A stretch of 64,000 nucleotides of DNA from Mesaphorura yosii (lineage: Eukaryota > Arthropoda > Collembola > Poduromorpha > Tullbergiidae), in NCBI GenBank assembly GCA_009869945.1, contig WIXG01000348.1, positions 1 to 64,000 on the forward strand. The letters are read 5' to 3'. Below, in pieces: positions 1 through 10,425 of the stretch; the first letter of the stretch is position 1, and each line of letters opens with the position of its first letter. Made by a program: the position numbers and the translations under genes. Under the pieces are notes generated by a model. That model saw nothing but the letters and a program-made list of their open reading frames with translations, did not search any database and was not told the DNA's origin.

Positions 1-574
1 TTGTGCATTAGAAAATACTTTGATACTACGTCGGAGTGACCTGCGATACTTCACCGACTCTCCTCGGAAGTACGCAAGTACGCAAATCGAGCTTCTTTGT
101 GGCTCCGTCGTAACTCTGTGTGCTACATGGGTACTTGGAGACTTGGGGCTGGATTTGATGATTTGTACACGAACACAGATTGCAGTCAAACTGCAAGTAA
201 GCATCGTGCAAAACGGGATCATGGACATCGTGGTCCAGACCACGACCAGCATGGACACTCCGATGTTTATGAAGCTCGTTTTAATGAGTTCGACCACCAA
301 TAAAAACGACATCAAGTATTTGATAGAGCAGATTGACTTCTACGATCAAAATTTATGAACCAAAAATATCAAGAATACTAGAAGATCCAGAGGTACTAAC
401 CAAATATGTGTTATGGCGCCTTTGAACTGGATTTTAGTAAAATAGAAACGACGCGAAATCTGTCTCAATCAAAATATCTAGTTCAAGGTTTTTCTCAACA
501 AAATGCCAATTACAAGCTCCATAATCATTTACTTTACAAGTATAAATAATGAATAATAGATGACGGTGCGTGAG
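1..574. other. Flank without a supported gene
   Basis: Short overlapping open frames occur on both strands, but none has a recognisable domain or a convincing splice-linked partner. The right part is probably the 3' UTR and downstream flank of the minus-strand kinase-LIM gene. Confidence 0.4.
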
Positions 575-2969
575 TCATTGCTTTCCTCGCAGGTAAGAAT
601 TATGGCATTTTGTGCATACTGGCTTGTTCTGGTGCATCACGTAATTGTCCCCGATAAGGTTTCCGCATTTCTAAATTAGATGACATATCCAATTAATTTA
701 GATTCCTGCTAAACCGTTGCATTGCATTTGTTTCAAAGGTGATCAAAGCTATGGGACCGCAACTTACTCCGCATTTGAAGCACTCGTTGTGCCATGTCCT
801 TGGGTCGTTCTTGACCACCACGTGTTTACCATCAATGGGCTCCCTGCACCCGGTGCACTTCGGGGCGAAACACTTCAAGTAGTCAGGACCACAGTACAGC
901 TTACCCTCGTGACTAAACGTTTTCTCATCGGCTCCACCAATTCGCTTCTTGCATTTCTGTACAGCAAGATACAATATTCAGGAAAACTTTCATCTCTCCT
1001 ACCTTATCACTAATCAATGCACGACTTACGGCGCATGTGAGACAATCCATGTGCCATTTCTGCTTGTCTACTCCACCGTTTCCTGGCTCCTTGTCTATCA
1101 GTTCGATGTACTTGTCCTCTATAGGTCTTTTGCAGCCCGGACACTTTGGCGCAAAGAGCTTCAAGTAATCGGCTTTGCAATACACCCTTCCAGCTTCCAG
1201 GTAGTACGAGTTGCCCCCAATTGTTTTGCGACATGCTGAGCAAGAGAAATGTTCTCGATGCCAATCCACGCCTTCCACGGTTATGAGCCCTTTCTCAATC
1301 GGCTTCTTGCAACCGGCGCATTTCGGCAAGTAAAGGTCGTCGTAGTCCTTCCTGCAGTACGCGCGTCCGTTCTTTTCGAAAAACCCGTCTTTTAGTGGAG
1401 ATTCACAATGTGCACACACGAAGTGTTCCGGATGCCATATTCGGTCCAGCGCATGAACAAGCTGCGAAACACAACACCAGAAACTAAAATTAAGTTCCTT
1501 GCGACTGCCAGTGATTCGCTCACCTTTTCTCCGCCAAGAATTTGTTTCCCACATCGAGCACACGGTTCGTCATTGTTTTGATTCAGTTGCTTGTTATGTT
1601 TTCTGGGCAAAATCCTTTGCTTTGGGACCGGAGGAGCTTCTTGCGTGGCAATAATTCTTCTCGGTGGCGGAAATGGAGGAGGAGGTTGAGTCGGCGATGG
1701 AGGCCGCTCCGGTTTTCTGTCGATGAGCCTTGGCTGCCTCACCACGGGCACTGGCTGCGCTTTGTCGTGGTGTAAGATTTGTGCGGGCTCAGGCTTCGGG
1801 ACTGATTTCACATTTACACCGTTACAAGCGCCTTTAGCATCAATGACTTTGCCTGCTGGAGCCGCCTGCTTTCTAGGGATGAGTGGAAGTGCCTTCAGGA
1901 CAGCCGCGTCCCGTGGTTTTGGCACGGGTACTGGGCCAACTGTTATTGGGCTGAGAGGCTGGGGACGGACAATTGTCCGTTTCACAGGCGGAGCGTTCAA
2001 TCTTAGTGCAGGCGCGACCACTATGCTTGAGATTGTATCCCGTATAACAGAGAAATTTGGCCTTTCGTTCGGGTTCACCGCGACTAAATCTACGATAAGT
2101 TTAGCAATTCTTGGCCACTTGATCTTTAGTGGATCCGGAAGCGTGCTCTTGAACTTGAGTTGATTAAACCCATTCAGAAGAGGTTCGTAAGAGGGTTCAC
2201 CACCGCCGTATCTTGGCCTAGGCTGCAGCGAAGGCTCGAACAGTTCGTACAAGATAAGACCGAGCGCGTAGAAGTCGACTTGTTTGCTGTATTTCTTGCT
2301 TTCCTGTTCAGGTGCCCAGTACGCTGGTGTCCCTGCTCGGCGAGTATGCAACGCCGAAACTTGAGCAGTATGACCGATCGCTAGCCCAAAATCCCCGATT
2401 TTCACACCGGCTGACTCTCCGGCAGCAAAGAATATGTTCTCAGGCTTGAGATCTCTGTGTATCAAATTGTGTTTGTGAATGTGCTCGAGGCCAGCACAAA
2501 TCTGGAGGAAAGTCTGAGCACTTTTGGACTCGGCGACGACCTTCTGCTGGATAAGCCACTTTCGCAAATCCTCACCGCACAGTTCCATTTGAATGCAGAG
2601 CAGGTCGAGGTGGGTCTGACCCCGACTCATTCTGAACAAATAATTCGTATCGCCCAACGCAGCTCCAACGCCAAGGCCAAGTCTGGCCTTTACTTTGTCG
2701 AGCTCATCCTTCGACATACAGTCTCGCCAGCTGCTGTAGTACATGACCACATTCGCATGAGCTGGAAGTTTGTCAAGGTTCTGAACTTCGCGGAGATCAC
2801 GACTGTCATCAAACAACAACGGTACGACCTTCACAGCGTAATTCTTCCGATCCCGCTTGCTTCTGAGTTTGCACACAAGCCCAAAAGCGCCCGACCCCAG
2901 AGTCTGGACAATTTCAAAGTCAGACAACAGGCGTGAAGGTGCAACGGTGGTCTTATTAATTTGATTCAT
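575..2969 (-). CDS. eIF2alpha-kinase-like protein kinase fused to four LIM domains
   Basis: Four exons (2969-1524, 1461-1030, 956-768, 670-575) give 720 aa with all junctions in phase 0. Residues 17-320 are a Ser/Thr kinase domain with a Gly loop (LGSGAFG, 24-30), Lys47, Glu61, HRDLKPEN (171-178), DFG (193-195) and GTPAYWAPEQ, so it should be catalytically active. The REVQNL helix, the YYSSW strand, a ~40-residue insert before the hinge (IQMELC) and DFYALGLILYELF point to the eIF2alpha kinase (PKR/PERK/GCN2/HRI) group. Residues ~330-465 are proline-rich and likely disordered. From ~470 to the end lie four LIM domains (CARC, CAGC, CPGC and CTGC starts, with FAPKC linkers) resembling the paxillin C-terminus. 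LIM kinases have the reverse order and a different kinase type. The kinase and LIM halves share one uninterrupted exon (first LIM fingers in exon 1), so a misjoined model is unlikely. Substrate and location are unknown; LIM arrays usually target adhesions or actin. Confidence 0.88.
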
Positions 2970-4011
2970 CTTAAGATACTAAGTACTGTTAGGACTTATA
3001 AATTCTCTACTCGGTGCACTCAGAACTTGGTGCAGAATTTGAATGCACAACGTCTGTGACTGAACTGTATGAATTCGTTTCGTATTTTGCAAGCGAGGAA
3101 ATGTTTAATGGTGTGAATCAGTTTCGCTCGTCGATGAGATGAGCACATGAGACGTTATCTTATCGGACGCAAAGCGCGGATTTGCACTGTCAGCTGTTAT
3201 CAGCAGAAGAACAGGGAAGCGAAGGTTAAACTCGAGCCGAGCTTATGAGAAAAAGTCAAACGAACTTTACTTTAGGGTTTGCTTGTAATTGCAGTTTCAT
3301 AATTTTCAAGCGAAAAATCAAAAACAAATGACACATGCCGTTTTGTTTCTTTGTCAGCCCATCTGCTGCTCTTTGACTCTTTGGTGCAGTGCCGTCTAGT
3401 CGCATCTGGAATGGAAAACTGGAAACTGCATTGCATTCGTCAGCGCTAAAAGTTATTGCCAGCGTCAACTTTCAATTTTTATGATGATGGCTTTACGGAG
3501 TGTCAAATTCGCGATTTAACGAATTAATGACATTATGAGCAACGCATCTTGAACGTTGTAAGCATAAACTATCAAATTGAGTGACTCATCGTCATCAACT
3601 TTAGTTTGCTCTGTCTGTCCAAAGTTCTGCATTTAGCCGTAAATCTAAATCATTATCATGCAATGCGTTACTGGCACTTGCTATTGCCAGTGTGAGTCTT
3701 ATTCTGACTCGATGCGCTGGGACAAGTGCAGTGCAGCAAGCTATGAAGTTATGCAACACAAAGTCGGTGGAAATGTAAATGCGAGGTGACCTTCAACGTT
3801 CAACGGTCCAGTCGGTTATTGATTGCTGACTCACTGCTGCCGCGTAGTCCTCAACGTACGTTTTTCGTACAGCACTTACGTTGTGACAACGTTGGATGAA
3901 AATACTCTGTGAATTCGAACCTCAATTGCATGGTATGCAGTTAAATGAATGTCAATTTGTGTGTACGCGTGCGCGTCAATTCGCAGTTGTCGTGTGCAAC
4001 TTACGAGTTGG
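2970..4011. promoter_or_regulatory. Shared divergent intergenic region
   Basis: About 1.2 kb separates the start codons of the minus-strand kinase-LIM gene (2969) and the plus-strand CARD gene (4160). No ORF here has recognisable content. The arrangement is head-to-head, so both promoters probably lie in this interval. I see a TATA box only on the CARD side. Confidence 0.45.
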
Positions 4012-4044
4012 TATATAAATCACATCCTTCTCAGCACAAAGTCA
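4012..4044 (+). promoter_or_regulatory. TATA box and likely start site of the CARD gene
   Basis: TATATAAA lies at 4012-4019. A TCAAGT initiator-like site about 30 bp downstream (A at 4044) and another (TCAGC, A at 4033) fit a focused transcription start. This implies a 5' UTR of roughly 115-130 nt before the ATG at 4160. Confidence 0.55.
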
Positions 4045-4159
4045 AGTTCGCTCTGCATCTGCTCAATTTGCGCGGCACGATTTTAACCTAGAATTCCTCT
4101 TTTAGCCAAACCAAACTGCGGTGCGGCTTAAGTTTATAACGAATTTAACGTACAGTGCG

Positions 4160-4531
4160 ATGGAAGAAACACAAAAAGCTCACATCTTGGCCAATTTGGT
4201 CGACTTGATCCAGAAAACCACGAATCTAGAGGGAGTCACGCAGTATTTGGTAGACAAGAATTTGTTGACAGCCGTCGAGAAGGAGTACATCGTAAGTAAA
4301 CAAAAGTTCTAATTTAGAACTCCATATCCATTGGACTTGGTTCTTCCCGATATTTAAGACAATTTTTTTTTGCTGACGACGCAGATGAGAAAAGACGACG
4401 ACGAAGGACAGTCTTACGAGCTGTACAAGTTCATCTCAAAGAAAGGAGCATCCGCTTACGGTTTGTTGATTGAGGCATTGCGTGAAAACAACAACGCCAC
4501 CGCAGCCGACTTACTCAAGACTATTTCGTGA
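4160..4531 (+). CDS. CARD-only small protein
   Basis: Two exons: 4160-4288, ending GAGTACATC before GTAAGT, and 4384-4531, starting ATGAGAAAAG after GACGCAG. They join in phase 0 to give about 90 aa. The start is the ATG in GTGCGATGG; the frame is open slightly upstream but without an ATG. The product is almost entirely one death-fold helical bundle of CARD type: LANLVDLIQ (helix 1), a VTQYLVDKNLLTAVEKEYI segment typical of CARD helices 2-3, then DEGQSYELYKFISKKG and YGLLIEALREN (helices 4-5). CARDs assemble by homotypic contact in caspase, apoptosome and innate-immune complexes. A CARD without an effector domain could act as a decoy or adaptor, which is inference. An AATAAA lies at 4582-4587. 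Assignment rests on pattern, not on a profile search. Confidence 0.72.
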
Positions 4532-4712
4532 TCATGTTTTAATTGGTTGAAGTCAATTTGCCATAATTTCTCGAAAATTGAAATAAATGTTCACAAAGTA
4601 GTCATATTCTCGAAATCTGAATACTCTTTATTTAACAAAGAATGTGGGCATTTAATTTTTTTCCACGTGAAAGAGAGCAGCTATAGAACTAGTGGGGACG
4701 CAGCAGCGCTTG

Positions 4713-5994
4713 TTAAACATCCTCGCCATCCACATCGATATCGTCGTCTAGCAAAATTGAATCATCACCACCAAAATCATCGTCTTCCTCCTCGCCCCTT
4801 CACAAACAAACAGACAGGATTTTCAGTTCTTAAAATCGGATTAAGGATTAATGAATAAAGTGGCCTCACAACTCCGCCTCATCTATCTCTGAATCAATCT
4901 CGTCTTCCGGATTGGTGTGGTAATAACTCAAGGGATTCAACCAGAGGTCCTCTTTGATAGCCTAACGAGATAGCACATAAATAATGCTTAATTCACACAC
5001 ACACAAGTAATCTTCGGCTCACATCTCTTATTTCAAATTAGGCGTTTACCTCGCCAATTTCATCCATATTTGCCGACATATTCTTCACGAACCATCCAAA
5101 GAAACTTGCAGCCACACGTTTACGCTTGCGACTGCTGATGGTCATTTCACCAATCTTCTTAACCAAATCCATTCCCGGCTTCCAACGAATTTCAGTGCTT
5201 GTAGATGCAGTGTCAACTGATAAGTTATTCCGAACAAATTAAAATCATATATAGGCACTGGACAGCCAATTTCATCCAAAAGGCAGCCACACAGGCACTT
5301 ACATGGTTCCGATGAGTACTCCTTGACAAGAACGTCGTTTTCAAAATACGGATTCGCCATGAAATGGAATTCGATTCTATTCAATGATTTTAAAGAAACA
5401 GTACGTCAGAGAATCATACGCACAGTAACACAGGCACATAATTCTAATTTTTTTCTTACCTAAATCCTGATTTGATATCTTCAGCATCCTCCACATGAAT
5501 TTTTGACAGAAATTGAAGACAGTCATCCTCTTCTTCGTCGATCAGCATGGCGAGCTGAGGGTGATTGCGCAGCTGACAGACACAAGAATTATAAGATCAA
5601 CTATACTATAATTCCCATTGTACTTATAAAGTTCGTCTTACAAACTTACAGCAATAAGCCAGAAATTTGGAATTTTTGCAATGCCCTCATGTCGTTTTTG
5701 AATCATTGGTTTCCTCAGTTGATTGTACTTTTGCTCCACAGCCAAGATTTCAGTACTTGACTTATCGGCCAAACATTCCAGGTCATTCTGAGCCTTATCG
5801 ATTTCACTTATTGCTTCTTGATATTGTTCACCAGATTCCATGTCCTCGTCGCCTTCTTCCTTCCCACTCTGCTTTTGAATTTTTCGTGGGGGTACGCCGG
5901 CTTCAGAATCTTGTGGAACCTTGCGGACATCCTTCTCTGCCTTCTCCTCGGAGCCCGTAGCATTGTCCCCGTTGGTTTGCTTTTCTTCGCCCAT
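4713..5994 (-). CDS. SET: SET/NAP-family histone chaperone
   Basis: Six exons (5994-5650, 5572-5460, 5376-5303, 5216-5050, 4961-4870, 4797-4713) encode 291 aa, and all phases close. The order is that of SET (I2PP2A/TAF-I): acidic start, a long dimerisation helix (EAISEIDKAQNDLECL, EVEQKYNQLR-like), IPNFW, DIKSGF, the earmuff beta region with NPYFEN, STEIRWKPG and SFFGWF, and an acidic tail (GEEEDDDFGGDDS) in the last exon. A basic SSRKRKR segment is a likely nuclear signal. SET binds histones, inhibits PP2A and masks histone tails from acetylation in the nucleus. The acidic tail is shorter than in vertebrate SET. The gene converges with the CARD gene: its AATAAA (minus strand, 4632-4627) lies about 40 bp from that gene's signal. 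Confidence 0.93.
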
Positions 5995-6327
5995 TTTCGC
6001 TCGTGGAAATAGTTTCGAGTTTACAGAACTTGCTGAGTCTGTAAAATGAGTCCCGGAACACGAGTTCAATTAAAAAATGATTAAGATTAAAATGTGAAGA
6101 GCTTTCACATACTGTAATTAAGTGTTTGACCTCTAATTAACTTCGATCTCCTGACCTTACCTTACTTCACCAAGTCACGATCGTCACGATGAGCAATTAC
6201 AGTCGAGCCAGAAATGGCAATTTTAGCACACAGAGTAGAGAGATGTCTTATCTTGAAATGATTCAAGTTAAGTGGAGTACATCGAGTACTACCATAAATC
6301 CTCCTCTCTGGTGAACTCAACACAACT
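5995..6327. other. Upstream flank of SET
   Basis: This is the 5' UTR/promoter side of SET and the left flank of the foldback element. I see no coding signal and no clear TATA box. Confidence 0.35.
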
Positions 6328-6564
6328 GAACCAAGGCTTGTACTAGCCAGCAAAGTAGAGGGTACTTTCCAGCAGAGTAGCAAAGTAAACCCTACTAGCC
6401 AGCAGAGTAGTGCTTTTAGCATGGGAATCACTCTGCTGGCTGGTCTGAGCACCACCGAACCTACTAGTCAGGAGAGTAATGCTATTAGGATGGAAATCAC
6501 TCTGCTGGCTGGCATGTGAGCTACTATGCTGGAACACCATCCAACGTTTTCTCCACAGAGGATT

Positions 6565-6815
6565 CTCAATGTGCCCCAAGGGTGGCCTCAGTGTGTTTTT
6601 GACGACCCCCGTATGTTCAAGGTTGTCCCAAGGCGTTTCAAATATTTTTGCACGTTGCCCCGAATGTGTCATATGACGGTCCAAACGGTTTCAAGTTGCC
6701 CCAAGCGCGGTGTCTGGTTGCCCCGAGTGGGAATGTGACGACACCAGTATCTCAAGGTCCCCAAATTGTCTACCAAGATGCCCCAAATATTGTGTCAGGT
6801 TGCCCCGAGTGCGTT
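6565..6815. repeat. Degenerate tandem repeat with TTGCCCCRAGTG-like units
   Basis: At least eight variants of a GCCCC-containing unit (TTGCCCCGAATG, TTGCCCCAAGCG, TTGCCCCGAGTG and similar) recur at irregular spacing of about 25-50 bp, several followed by a GTNATATGA-like tail. It occupies the interior of the foldback element and is probably part of it. No coding frame is preserved. Confidence 0.55.
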
Positions 6816-7030
6816 ATATGATAGCGTCGAAGTGCGTTTGAGTTCGAATCATCTTCAAAGGTTGTAGGAGCAGTGATGGCTTCGTTGGCCGTATTTCTTC
6901 ATCCAGCCAAAGACATGTATGTATTCCTTCCTGAGGATGTTATAGTTCATGTCCACCTCTTTCTTGAGTATTTGGAAAACTTTGAACCCATTGGTGTCGT
7001 CAAAATGTTTGATGTTGTTCCAGCATAGTA

Positions 7031-7900
7031 AGGTGTGTCCAATAAGTACGCTTAAAAACTTGTTGTGGAAGTAACAAGTAGAGCTTTTATTCGAAACCTG
7101 ATTCTTATTTAATTGCAATATCAGAATAAATTATCCGAACAGACGCCGTTGAAACCATTCAACGTGTGGTTCTCACTCTGTGGACCGCCTAGACTCGAAC
7201 AAAATTGCTCAGTTTGCAGCTCAAGTCTTTGTTCTTCATACCCCGGTTTCATTTTCCCAATCACCTTAACGTAAAGTTAGAATTAAGTGTTTCAAAGCAG
7301 TGACATCGATATTAAGGGGAACAAATTATTCTGACACATCTTAACGGTGTACGGCCTCAAATACAAGTAACTCATGCAAAGTATATAATTTTATTGTTGG
7401 CCCAATGGGACTTCAATGACATTCGTACTGTTCGGTTGAAGGAATCTGAAATGGGCAAGAAAGCGAAAGAAGTTTCCGTCGAAATGCGTGATCGTCTTGT
7501 GCAGAGCTGGATTGGCGATGAAAATGGCAAGCCGACAATTTGAAAACTGGTTGGAATGTACAATATCCCGAAGTTTACAGTGGAAGACATTGTAAGATAC
7601 AAGAAACTTAAAACGGTGGCAAATCTGGCCGAGAGAGGCAGGAAGTCGCGAAACTCCCTCAGCCACATAATGGCGAGCTGTCGCCAACTTATTTCTATCA
7701 GACTTGTTAATGAAAAGTGCAAAATTCGCTCATCGAGCACCTTGTTCTCGTGGCGTCCCTTGTACTGAAAACAAAAGCGCTTATATTTATTTGTAGGGTG
7801 AATTCTTATTTACAATTAGGGTGATAAACAATAGGCGCGGGTAATACGTTGTAAAGATAGGGCAAGGGGAATTTTGTACGTGTATTTATTGGACACACCT
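7031..7900 (+). mobile_element. Decayed Tc1/mariner element, 870 bp
   Basis: Terminal inverted repeats begin AGGTGTGTCCAATAAGTACG at 7031 and end as the inverse of AGGTGTGTCCAATAAATAC at 7900. TA dinucleotides at 7029-7030 and 7901-7902 are the classic Tc1/mariner target duplication. The interior keeps only the first part of a transposase and is too short for the full ~340-codon gene, so the copy is a deletion derivative. It sits inside the right arm of the foldback element, so it inserted later. Confidence 0.85.
7451..7768 (+). pseudogene. Tc1-like transposase N-terminal remnant
   Basis: The frame starts MGKKAKEVSVEMRDRLVQ, continues with a helix-turn-helix-like segment (IPKFTVEDIVRYKK) and ends with NLAERGRKSRN. 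This follows the paired-like DNA-binding head of Tc1 transposases, where a GRPRK-type hook normally follows. An in-frame TGA at 7541-7543 interrupts it, and no DDE catalytic region remains. It lies within the 870-bp element defined by its terminal repeats and cannot make active transposase. Confidence 0.72.
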
Positions 7901-8024
7901 TAGTTCACATACTAGCCAGCAGAGTGATTTCCATGCTAAAAGCATTACTCTCCTGGGAAGTATGGTTTACTCTGCTGGAAAGTACCCTCTACTCTGCTGG
8001 CTAGCGCAAGCCCCGAACCAAGGC

Positions 8025-10425
8025 ATATTGACGTGCATTTGTACGCGGACTCGTGGACTCACCTTTCCAAATTCATAGTATGGTGCATGTGGCGTACCAT
8101 TGGAAACGTATTTTAAGCTTCATTTCATACATCCTGTCTTGCACAAAGAGACGCCTTTTGAATGAAATAGAATTTAGCCCTAAACAGGACAACGCCAGCT
8201 ATGAAAACCTACACTGACTGACGCGAACTTGAGCAATTAAAAATGATTTCTTTGTTTAAAGTGAAAGCTTGGCAATTGGCTTAGCCTTATGCATTGTGTC
8301 GTGTGTCGTGGTCAGTACATGACGATGATAAATTAGAATCCGACCTGAAGCCCAAATTCGCTCTTTGTGCAAGGAACGCGATTATGCTTGCTTGCACAGG
8401 GAAAGCAGGCCGGTCATTTCGAATGTGAAAGCAATCGAGTCGATGGTCGTAGCATTTTCTTTGTGTTTCTCACTCTGTCAATGTTTACATTTCATATTTG
8501 GCTGCGAAACATCAAGTACGAGTACGATGAGTTGATGAAAAGAAATCGGCGTTCCAAATCCTCCGAAAAATGAAGCCACTGAAATGCGACAACTCAGCGG
8601 CGGTGGGAACGCGAATGGAATTCCGCCGAAGAAGATGAACGAGACTCAATTTTGTCGGTGCGTTTCAAAATGGATGTGAACTGGGTCCGGAAGTATGAAC
8701 GGATTGCGAACCTTATCGAATCGTACAGCTTCCCCTTATTTCTGTCAATATTTGCGCGGTATACGATCACGTATAGAAAAGTCGCAACTGGCAAACCCGC
8801 ATGTGTATGAATGTAAATATTTAGCTGGCCTGGCTGCTGACCACCGCAGGTTATTTTGTCTGGAATGTGAGCAGCACTCTCAATAATGTGGATGGGGAAG
8901 AAGAGTCGTCATTGACGTCGCCGAAAGCTGAATCCAATGCAGTTGAGAAATCGAGCTTAGCATACGTCAGAGTCCAAAGTGCACAATCAACGTCAGACGC
9001 AGCACAGCTTAATCTCATTTTTCATTGGCAATGTGCACTTTATAATTGCCTTGATTGTGATGTTGGTCATTAATTCTGAATTGTCTTTCGTCTGGCTATA
9101 GTTGATTCAATATCTTGTTGACAGTTGACATTCGACCAAATTTTTATGAAGTGATATAATTAATTATATGTATTGTATAATCCGCTTGACCTTTACATCA
9201 AGAAACGTCGAAACGTGATTTTTCATTGTCTCGTGAGTGTAATTGCAGAGCAACGTAAAAGACAGCAAGGACTTCGAAGCTTATCTCGTAACGAATCGAA
9301 GCAGCTTTCGAACGAGTTCTCCATCTGATCGCTTTCACTGGCCTTAGAACAGATTCATAATTTCATGAGTTTATGAGTTAATCATGAGTTGACGATCATG
9401 GGTTACCCGTTTTCAGAATGCATGGAGCAAATCCGGAATTCAATTTGTGACGCAATTCGCAACAACAAACTGTTCACGAACACGGACCTGTCAATCAAGA
9501 AGCAGGAACTAATGGGTTCAGGCCTCAGGTTCTCTTCTTTTCTTGCAGCCAGCCTGCAGCTGTCGCCTTCCCGCGAGGAGACGATTCGTCAACAAAAAAT
9601 TTCTTGACTCGCTCGACAAATCTTCGTGGTTAATTGTCGCTAATTTTCCATTTCACCCACACACGCTCTTCAAAAAGTACTGCGAAATGGTACAAGAGGA
9701 CTCATCTTCATGCTCATCCGAATTGCATTCAGATTTGACAATCAACACTGGATTTACCCACGCTGTAATGTAATGACTTGGCTGACAAATGATTTGATTA
9801 ATTACTATTATTGTACGAAGGGAATGACTCAACAATTACGAGAGCACGAACTGTGAATTTTGGTTCATTATGGACTGACTATTACGGCCATGTCGTCACT
9901 GAGCAAAAGCCCAGCACCCAGGAGGGATGCCGTCATCACATCACATTATATTACGGTCATAATGGATCATTGAGCATTGCGATCGCGCATGCAGTAAAAT
10001 TCCGAGTTAAGGTGATCAGAACAGAACACGTTGTCCTTGTATTCAGGCTGCTCGAATCTCAATATCTCGCCGTTCATCGGCAAAAAATGTCTCTGTTCAA
10101 AAAAATGCTAATTACTTTCATATTCCTCTATTCCTTGCGAAGGAACGCGAGATGAGGACAGGACAAGATCCTGTACCTTATTAAAACTTATTACGCTTGT
10201 TTGGTGCCGTGCGATGTGTGCACAGAGAGTTCTGGATCTAGTATACGACTTAATGTATCATGCGATTGAATTTATGCAGGTACGTGCTGATTATGATTAT
10301 GATCTGCCAGGACCACAATTCTTCTGAAACCTGTTTGGCTGTTTTGTAAGCTCAGTTTTATTGCGTTTCGTGCCAAATCGTGCAGTGCCAAGTCTCCAGA
10401 TTTTCGCAAAATAGTCTTGGCTGAA
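8025..10425. other. 2.4 kb without a confident gene
   Basis: Three pieces look slightly coding on the plus strand. At 8440-8573 a frame has a hydrophobic stretch (SIFFVFLTLSMFTFHIW) and then a basic tail. A frame from 8671 reads MDVNWVRKYERIANLIES and ends in a hydrophobic segment. After a possible acceptor near 8823 a frame reads LAWLLTTAGYFVWNVSS. They could be exons of a small membrane protein, but I could not join them in phase. A 69-codon ATG frame at 9398-9607 has no recognisable domain. Confidence 0.3.

Larger units (their letters stand above)
6338..8014. mobile_element. Foldback (inverted-repeat) element with nested Tc1 insertion
   Basis: The left arm (6338-~6540) and right arm (~7012-7028 plus 7903-8014) are inverted copies built from a motif related to CTAGCCAGCAGAGTAG. 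After reverse-complementing the right arm, long blocks match, for example GTAGAGGGTACTTTCCAG and GGAAATCACTCTGCTGGCT. The left arm carries an extra internal ~100-bp unit. The 10-bp direct repeat GAACCAAGGC flanks the element at 6328-6337 and 8015-8024, as expected for a target-site duplication. The interior (6545-7010) has no transposase and carries degenerate GCCCC-containing repeats. The structure is that of a non-autonomous foldback or long-TIR DNA element. The true boundary may differ by 1-2 bp because GGCTTG is shared by both ends. Confidence 0.75.

Noticed and set aside
9398-9607. 69-codon plus-strand ORF starting MGYPFSECMEQ
   Set aside because: ATG is present but there is no signal peptide, domain, promoter or poly(A) evidence.
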